From assembly GCA_964579505.1 (NCBI GenBank), contig CAZOGC010000005.1, positions 90,324 to 154,323 on the forward strand: 64,000 nt of DNA, in the 5' to 3' direction. Position 1 is the stretch's first letter; each line of letters opens with the position of its first letter. Under the pieces are notes generated by a model, which saw only the letters and a list, made by a program, of their open reading frames with translations, was not told the DNA's origin and did not search any database. This stretch comes from JAJYSO01 sp964579505. Lineage in GTDB: Bacteria; Bacteroidota; Bacteroidia; Flavobacteriales; Flavobacteriaceae. Shown here piece by piece: positions 59,557 through 64,000 of this stretch. The position numbers and the translations under genes were made by a program.

Positions 59557-60840
59557 ATGAAAAAAATAGCTATAACTTTCTGTTTACTTTTTCTTCTCGT
59601 ACTCGTAGGTTGTAAACAACCACATCAAAAGAAGAAAAACACCGTAACAACCAACACCAACCAAACCGCTGTACTCATTTCTAATCCACAGAACAAAGCT
59701 TCTTGTGTCTTTTTAGCCAGAGACCTACAAGGAAATGTTTATATGAGTTGGGTTGCTATAGACTCGCTGCAAAAAAAGCATTTTTATTATTCAAAGCTTC
59801 AAGAGAAGACGCATGTTTTCGGACAGAAAAAAGAGATTCCTATAGCACAAAACGCAGCTATTCACGAAGAAGGAATGCCTAAAATTGCTTTTAAAGGAGA
59901 TGGAAGCCTCTTTGCCTTATATGAAGTCAGTATTCCTATGAAAGGCAAAAAATGGGGATTAGGAGACATTCGTTACACACAATCTAGCAATAATGGAAAA
60001 ACATGGAGCGTTCCAAAATCTATTGATCCGCAAGCTTTGGCTCATAAATTGTCCGGTAATTTTACCAATATACGCAGGATTAAAAACGGAGAAATTGGAA
60101 TTTCTTGGTTAGCTAGCAATGCAAACAGCGGAAAAGAAGGAAGGCTGATAAAATTTGCCCATACCACTTCTACCGGAGGGGTTAGTAGCCCTAAAATAGT
60201 AGATACACATACTTGCCAATGTTGTCGTACTGCCATTGCCGGCGGTCTACATGGAAATGTCTATCTTGCTTATAGAGATATTCAACCCGGAAATTATCGA
60301 GATATTTCTATTGCAATTTCAAGAAACAACGGAAAAACTTTTGAAAAACCCCTAGATTTTTCTCAAGACCATTGGAAAATTAATGGTTGTCCGCACAACG
60401 GCCCGGCCATAACCACAACCAATCAAAAAATATACGTTACTTGGTTTACGAATGGGAAAAATAACACCGGGGTAAACCTTGCTGTACTCGACACACTTGG
60501 CACTACACAAACAATCTATAATTTGAGTAAAAATGGGCAATTTATTCAGGTTGATAAGGGGTTAAATGGCAACCCACTTATTGCCTACAATGAGTCTTAT
60601 CAAGAAGGTTCAGATGTATTTAGCAGAATTGTTGTCTGCCAGCTTAAAAACAATATTTTGTATAAAAAAGAGGTTACACCTATACATATACAGGCATCTT
60701 ACCCAATGATTATGGCTACAACTAACCACAAAGCAGTAGTGGCTTGGAAAAATAACCAAAAAATATATTATCGTTTAGTTGATTTTCAATCTATTAATAC
60801 TCCGGTTTTAAACATGCGTGGAGTTGTTATGACTCACTAA
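59557..60840 (+). CDS. Lipoprotein Asp-box beta-propeller with CxCC and GCPHNGP motifs
   Basis: 427 residues. Lipobox LVGC (Cys19). It is an Asp-box/BNR-type propeller, often annotated as an exo-alpha-sialidase (SSNNGKTWS at 143-151 and SRNNGKTFE at 255-263), but it shows a fixed HTCQCCRT (Cys220, 222, 223) and WKINGCPHNGPA (Cys278, His280). Catalytic sialidase residues are not obvious. The paired Cys blocks are seen across a family with this layout, and suggest a bound metal or haem. It lies 12 bases after the receptor and before a strong terminator. Confidence 0.7.
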   Translation: MKKIAITFCLLFLLVLVGCKQPHQKKKNTVTTNTNQTAVLISNPQNKASCVFLARDLQGNVYMSWVAIDSLQKKHFYYSKLQEKTHVFGQKKEIPIAQNAAIHEEGMPKIAFKGDGSLFALYEVSIPMKGKKWGLGDIRYTQSSNNGKTWSVPKSIDPQALAHKLSGNFTNIRRIKNGEIGISWLASNANSGKEGRLIKFAHTTSTGGVSSPKIVDTHTCQCCRTAIAGGLHGNVYLAYRDIQPGNYRDISIAISRNNGKTFEKPLDFSQDHWKINGCPHNGPAITTTNQKIYVTWFTNGKNNTGVNLAVLDTLGTTQTIYNLSKNGQFIQVDKGLNGNPLIAYNESYQEGSDVFSRIVVCQLKNNILYKKEVTPIHIQASYPMIMATTNHKAVVAWKNNQKIYYRLVDFQSINTPVLNMRGVVMTH

Positions 60841-60855
60841 ATGGCAATTTTATAT

Positions 60856-60888
60856 AAAGGCCCCTTTTAATTAAAATAAGGGGTCTTT
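60856..60888 (+). terminator. Terminator of the metal-type operon
   Basis: AAAGGCCCCTT (60856-60866) pairs with AAGGGGTCTTT (60878-60888) with one G-U, then ATTTTT. Confidence 0.88.
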
Positions 60889-60950
60889 ATTTTTAATGTA
60901 GTACACTTTCAGTAGCCTAAATATTTTTATAAAAAATCAGCAAAAAGAGC

Positions 60951-60980
60951 TTGCGCAAAAGAGAAACTCATGTATATTTG
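60951..60980 (+). promoter_or_regulatory. tRNA-Asp promoter
   Basis: TTG (60951-60953), exactly 19 bases, TATATTTG (60973-60980): ideal Bacteroidota promoter. It is followed by a hairpin GCTAAAA/TTTTAGC (60986-61016) before the tRNA. Confidence 0.8.
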
Positions 60981-61035
60981 CCACCGCTAAAAGATACGAT
61001 ATGTATTTGTTTTAGCATACGATCTTAAACGATTT

Positions 61036-61109
61036 GGTCTGGTAGTTCAGTTGGTTAGAATACATGCCTGTCACGCATGGGGTCGCGAGTTCGAGTCTCG
61101 TCCAGACCG
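61036..61109 (+). tRNA. tRNA-Asp (GTC)
   Basis: 74 bases. Acceptor GGTCTGG (61036-61042) pairs with CCAGACC (61102-61108), discriminator G. Anticodon stem CATGC/GCATG around CTGTCAC, with anticodon GTC at 61070-61072. T-arm with GTTCGAGTC. CCA is not encoded. Confidence 0.97.
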
Positions 61110-61128
61110 CTTTAAATTTGTTGTGTTG

Positions 61129-61147
61129 GGAACGTTAATAGCGTTCC
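61129..61147 (+). terminator. Hairpin after tRNA-Asp
   Basis: GGAACG (61129-61134) pairs with CGTTCC (61142-61147). The stem is short and the tail poor in T, so termination is likely weak. Confidence 0.45.
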
Positions 61148-61313
61148 TTGGTTTATGGAAATAAACCGATGAAGAGCTTTTTCATTATTTTAGTGGAAAG
61201 GCTTTTTTGTTTTATATACATTACCAAATCTTCCACTTATATTACTCACTCCCCTTCTTTCTATATTGATTATCGTGGGTTACAATTTTTATATAGAAAA
61301 AAAGCCTATAAAA

Positions 61314-61345
61314 AAACCGCTTCAAAATTAATTCTGAAGCGGTTT
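61314..61345 (-). terminator. Terminator of rho
   Basis: AAACCGCTTCA (61314-61324) pairs with TGAAGCGGTTT (61335-61345). The minus-strand continuation is seven T (61311-61316 overlap). It lies 24 bases after the rho stop. Confidence 0.85.
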
Positions 61346-61368
61346 GTGATTTTTTAAAATGAACAGTT

Positions 61369-63084
61369 TTACCCATTCATCGAAATTAAAAATTCTTCGT
61401 TGTTTCGCGTATCGCGAATTTTGTTTTTCATAAACTCCATAGCTTCTACCGGGTTCATATCTGCCAGATATTTTCGCAATATCCACAAACGTTGAATCGT
61501 TTTTTCATCGTGTAATAAATCATCACGACGAGTACTCGATTTTGTCAGATCAATAGCCGGATAGATACGACGATTAGCAATGTTTCTATCTAACATCAAT
61601 TCCATATTGCCGGTTCCTTTAAATTCTTCAAAAATCACTTCATCCATACGCGATCCGGTATCAACCAGAGCAGTAGCAATAATAGACAAAGAGCCTCCGT
61701 CTTCAATGTTTCTAGCCGCTCCAAAAAAACGTTTGGGCTTGTGAAGAGCGTTTGCATCTACCCCACCACTCAGTACTTTACCACTAGCTGGTTGAACGGT
61801 ATTATATGCACGCGCCAATCGAGTGATAGAATCTAATAAAATAACCACATCATGGCCACATTCTACCAAGCGTTTAGCTTTTTGAATAACTATATCAGCC
61901 ACCCGCACATGGTCTCTTGCTTCTTTGTCAAATGTAGAGGCTACCACCTCTCCTTTAACATGGCGCTGCATATCGGTAACCTCTTCCGGTCGCTCATCAA
62001 TTAACAGAATGATTTGATATACTTCAGGATGATTAGCTGCAATAGCATTGGCTATATCTTTAAGCAACATGGTTTTTCCGGTCTTGGGTTGAGAAACAAT
62101 CATACCGCGCTGACCTTTTCCAATAGGAGCAAACAAATCCATTACACGCGTAGACAAGGTGCTGTCTTTCTCTGCAATGCGAAAACGTTCTTGCGGAAAA
62201 AGCGGGGTTAGGTGCTCAAAAGACACTCTATCTCTTACCACTTTAGGGTCTAAACCATTAATTTTACTAATCTTAATTAACGGAAAATATTTTTCCCCTT
62301 CTTTTGGCGGACGCACTTCTCCTAATACCGTGTCGCCTGTCTTTAATCCGAATAAACGAATCTGAGATTGAGATACATAAATATCATCTGGTGAAGAAAT
62401 ATAATTATAGTCTGATGAGCGCAAAAATCCATATCCGTCTTGCATAATATCAAGCACTCCTTCACTTTCTATAATGGCATCAAATTCATAATCGGGTCGA
62501 CGATACTTATTTTGATTTTCGCGATTACCCTCTTTTTTATGATTTTGGTTTGAATTCTGGTTTGAATTCTGATTTTTGTTGTTATTAGAATTGTGCGTTT
62601 TTTTGTTTTGTTTTGCCCCGTTATTATTATCCTTCTTTTTAAAAGAATTTGAATTTTTATCTTTTGCGTTAGTTGTAGTTTCCGGCTTAGCCTCTTGCTG
62701 CCCTTTACTTACCACTTGTTTTTCTTGCTCCCGATCTTTATAGTTCTTTGAGTTATTGTTCTTTTTACGCGAGAAATCATTATTTTTATATGACTTTCTA
62801 TCTCGCTTTTGTCGGTTACGGTCTTCATTTTTGTTGCGCGACTGGTGAGCCGGGTTAGCCTTTTTTGAATCTGAAGAGTTGTTTTCTTGTTTCTTTGACT
62901 CTACAGGCTTAACCTCTTGTTGTAGCGCTTCTTTTACTTTTTTAGGATTAGCCGCTTGGTAGTCTAATATTTGGTAGATAAGATCTAGTTTTCTATAACT
63001 TCTAACCTTAGGGACGTTTAATGACTTGGCAATTTCCTGCAATTCAGGAAGCTTTTTTGTTTTAAGTTCTGAAATTTCTAACAT
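61369..63084 (-). CDS. rho: Transcription termination factor Rho with long disordered insertion
   Basis: 571 residues; E. coli Rho has 419. Rho_N-type start (about 1-50; KKLPELQEIAKSLNVPKVRSYRKLDLIYQIL), then a disordered Asn/Lys/Gln-rich insertion (about 58-196, with NSNQNSNQN repeats), the RNA-binding cold-shock-like domain (200-270; GVLDIMQDGYGFLRS) and the ATPase (Walker A SQPKTGKTML, 331-340; LLDSITRLARAYN and GSLSIIATALVDTGSRMDEV). It ends transcription of untranslated RNA. The insertion is much larger than in Proteobacteria and typical of this phylum. Confidence 0.96.
   Translation of the reverse strand: MLEISELKTKKLPELQEIAKSLNVPKVRSYRKLDLIYQILDYQAANPKKVKEALQQEVKPVESKKQENNSSDSKKANPAHQSRNKNEDRNRQKRDRKSYKNNDFSRKKNNNSKNYKDREQEKQVVSKGQQEAKPETTTNAKDKNSNSFKKKDNNNGAKQNKKTHNSNNNKNQNSNQNSNQNHKKEGNRENQNKYRRPDYEFDAIIESEGVLDIMQDGYGFLRSSDYNYISSPDDIYVSQSQIRLFGLKTGDTVLGEVRPPKEGEKYFPLIKISKINGLDPKVVRDRVSFEHLTPLFPQERFRIAEKDSTLSTRVMDLFAPIGKGQRGMIVSQPKTGKTMLLKDIANAIAANHPEVYQIILLIDERPEEVTDMQRHVKGEVVASTFDKEARDHVRVADIVIQKAKRLVECGHDVVILLDSITRLARAYNTVQPASGKVLSGGVDANALHKPKRFFGAARNIEDGGSLSIIATALVDTGSRMDEVIFEEFKGTGNMELMLDRNIANRRIYPAIDLTKSSTRRDDLLHDEKTIQRLWILRKYLADMNPVEAMEFMKNKIRDTRNNEEFLISMNG
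62497..62913 (-). repeat. Region coding the disordered Rho insertion, with tandem 12-base repeat
   Basis: Codes for residues 58-196 of Rho. Low complexity, rich in AAT, AAA and CAA codons. A 12-base unit GGTTTGAATTCT is repeated twice without gap at 62547-62570 (plus strand), giving NQNS repeats in the protein. Such repeats can change length by slippage. Confidence 0.8.
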
Positions 63085-63511
63085 GAAATTAAAAATGAAA
63101 AGGTTTAAATAAATTTATTTATGAAAATATGCGTTGCGTTCTATTTCACAGAAAGGATATAGAATTAATGACAAATAGTTATGTATAAAAAATAGTTGAT
63201 GTATTTCTGTTTTGATGGCTTTATGCTAAAACACAGTCTTCAACATAAAGATAATTGAATAGCAATTAAATTCTGAATCGTTTTTTTATTCATTTGAACT
63301 TCGCAACTAAACGCTAACTAAAAATAATCACGGTCTCTTTTATAAGACAAATCACTTTATATAAAAACAACTTGGAATTAAAATAGAAGTCTTTTAAAAA
63401 CTAAGTTTGTGTTAGTTACGTTTGCGTGTGCAATTATACAACTTTATTTTAAAAATCTACTTCTCTTTTAAAAAGATTGGTTTATTTTTGTCCGGAAATC
63501 AGCTAAAAAGA
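63085..63511. other. 427-base region between rho and the DUF4293 gene
   Basis: No gene seen. It holds the start region of rho (minus) and several perfect -7 boxes on the plus strand: TAAGTTTG (63402-63409), TACGTTTG (63417-63424) and TATTTTTG (63483-63490), the last 21 bases before the DUF4293 ATG. The length suggests a long leader for rho, which is often self-regulated, but I see no clear structure. Confidence 0.5.
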
Positions 63512-63919
63512 ATGATTCAACGCATACAATCTATATTTTTATTTATTGCGGCACTGGCAACTGGTTATGCGGCTTTTGATCCTCCTTTGTGGGAATTTAA
63601 AACCGATTTGCTCATTCCATACGGTTTAGCAACTGTTTTTTATAGCTATATAGCCGTTACTGCAATAGCTTTTATTAGTATTTTTATATACAAGAATCGT
63701 AAAGTTCAGATGAATCTTATCCGACTTGATATAGTTCTTGATATCGTCTTGCTAGGATTTCTCGTTTATTGGTTCCTAAATTTGCCTGGAGAAAACATAT
63801 TTTCTGAGAAGGGCATTGGGTTAATTTATCCGCTTATCTCTATCGTTTTTTTAGTTTTGGCTCATAAAGCCATTAAGCGCGATGATAACCTTGTAAAATC
63901 TGTGGATCGATTGCGATAA
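63512..63919 (+). CDS. DUF4293 membrane protein
   Basis: 135 residues from the ATG at 63512; a GTG-type start 90 bases upstream would add a lead before the promoter box TATTTTTG. Four hydrophobic helices. The start MIQRIQSIFLFIAALATGYAA is the signature of DUF4293, a Bacteroidota membrane family of unknown function found beside rho. Divergent from rho. Monocistronic, with a strong terminator behind. Confidence 0.88.
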   Translation: MIQRIQSIFLFIAALATGYAAFDPPLWEFKTDLLIPYGLATVFYSYIAVTAIAFISIFIYKNRKVQMNLIRLDIVLDIVLLGFLVYWFLNLPGENIFSEKGIGLIYPLISIVFLVLAHKAIKRDDNLVKSVDRLR

Positions 63920-63945
63920 ACCTTTTCTTAGTAATATTAGTGCGT

Positions 63946-63985
63946 AAAGTAGCTGTCTCAAAACTCAGAGACAGCTACTTTTTAT
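63946..63985 (+). terminator. Terminator of the DUF4293 gene
   Basis: AAAGTAGCTGTCTC (63946-63959) pairs with GAGACAGCTACTTT (63968-63981), then TTATTTTT. Close in sequence to the trxA terminator at 56126. Confidence 0.9.
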
Positions 63986-64000
63986 TTTTATAACAAATTA

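Noticed and set aside
59557..60840. Sialidase function for the CxCC propeller
   Set aside because: Asp-boxes occur in many propellers. The conserved Arg triad and the Tyr/Glu pair of sialidases were not found, whereas the Cys motifs are.
61148..61357. 69-codon frame on the plus strand after tRNA-Asp
   Set aside because: It crosses the rho terminator hairpin (61314-61345), uses AT-rich sequence with many Phe, Tyr and Lys, and has no promoter or family likeness. I treat it as chance.
1..64000. CRISPR array, integrase, transposase, toxin-antitoxin or phage genes
   Set aside because: I found no regular spaced repeats and no recombinase or phage motifs. The S24 regulator and the VOC pair are the only hints of exchange, and they are not enough.
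1..64000. Type IX secretion C-terminal sorting domains
   Set aside because: None of the exported proteins shows the KxxxY or PxGxYxxxV-type C-terminal signature; gldA is the only gliding-related gene seen.

Overview
The window is chromosomal DNA of a member of the Bacteroidota, most likely family Flavobacteriaceae. Evidence: low GC; promoters with the Bacteroidota -7 box TAnnTTTG and -33 TTG; few Shine-Dalgarno sequences; TonB-dependent receptors, including one with a carboxypeptidase-regulatory-like N-terminal domain; many small lipoproteins; GldA of the gliding machinery; a Rho factor with a long Asn/Lys-rich insertion; and the family-typical rlmH / nadC-yihY-priA block. I see no prophage, no intact insertion sequence, no CRISPR array and no rRNA. 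One tRNA (Asp) is present. The genus cannot be fixed from the sequence alone.

Layout. 1-4.7 kb: priA (cut by the window edge), yihY and nadC on the minus strand, divergent rlmH, a zinc alcohol dehydrogenase and rdgB. 4.7-12.7 kb: an M23 peptidase with a TonB-type receptor, a cysteine desulfurase, lipoproteins, an Smr-domain protein and small membrane proteins. 12.7-17.7 kb: ornithine aminotransferase, two tandem methionine sulfoxide reductases B (one cytosolic, one exported), an M48 protease, and OmpA-like and lipocalin-like lipoproteins. 17.7-20 kb: glpD, flanked by decayed sequence; the divergent remnant is recognisable as a DeoR/GlpR-type regulator. 20-27.4 kb: a fused alpha/beta E1 2-oxoacid dehydrogenase, mazG, an LpxL-type acyltransferase, a rhomboid protease, a two-gene VOC cassette, a lipoprotein and an EamA transporter.

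27.6-30.9 kb: a cobalamin riboswitch controlling a BtuB-like receptor and a BtuG-like beta-propeller lipoprotein (vitamin B12 uptake). 30.9-41.2 kb: a lipoprotein, penicillin-binding protein 1A, a flavin/ferredoxin-type reductase with a hemerythrin protein, the polyamine operon speA-speB-deoxyhypusine-synthase-like gene, gldA and an AI-2E family permease. 41.3-49 kb: a LexA-like S24 regulator, an HhH protein, the peroxide-defence set dps-katG / oxyR with interleaved divergent promoters, an HTH_42 (AlkZ/YcaQ-like) protein and an MscS channel. 49-56 kb: a Nudix CoA pyrophosphatase, PlsC, a fused OlsF-like aminolipid synthase, aspartate kinase, a cysteine-less thioredoxin-fold protein, a metallophosphoesterase and thioredoxin.

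56.2-60.9 kb holds the most unusual unit: two tandem paralogous small membrane/exported proteins with a Cys/Met/His motif, a TonB-dependent receptor and a lipoprotein Asp-box beta-propeller with CxCC and GCPHNGP motifs. They lie behind a TTTAGA-N5-TCTAAA dyad and before one strong terminator. I propose a metal (possibly copper or iron) handling system; this is inference. The window ends with tRNA-Asp, rho and a DUF4293 gene.
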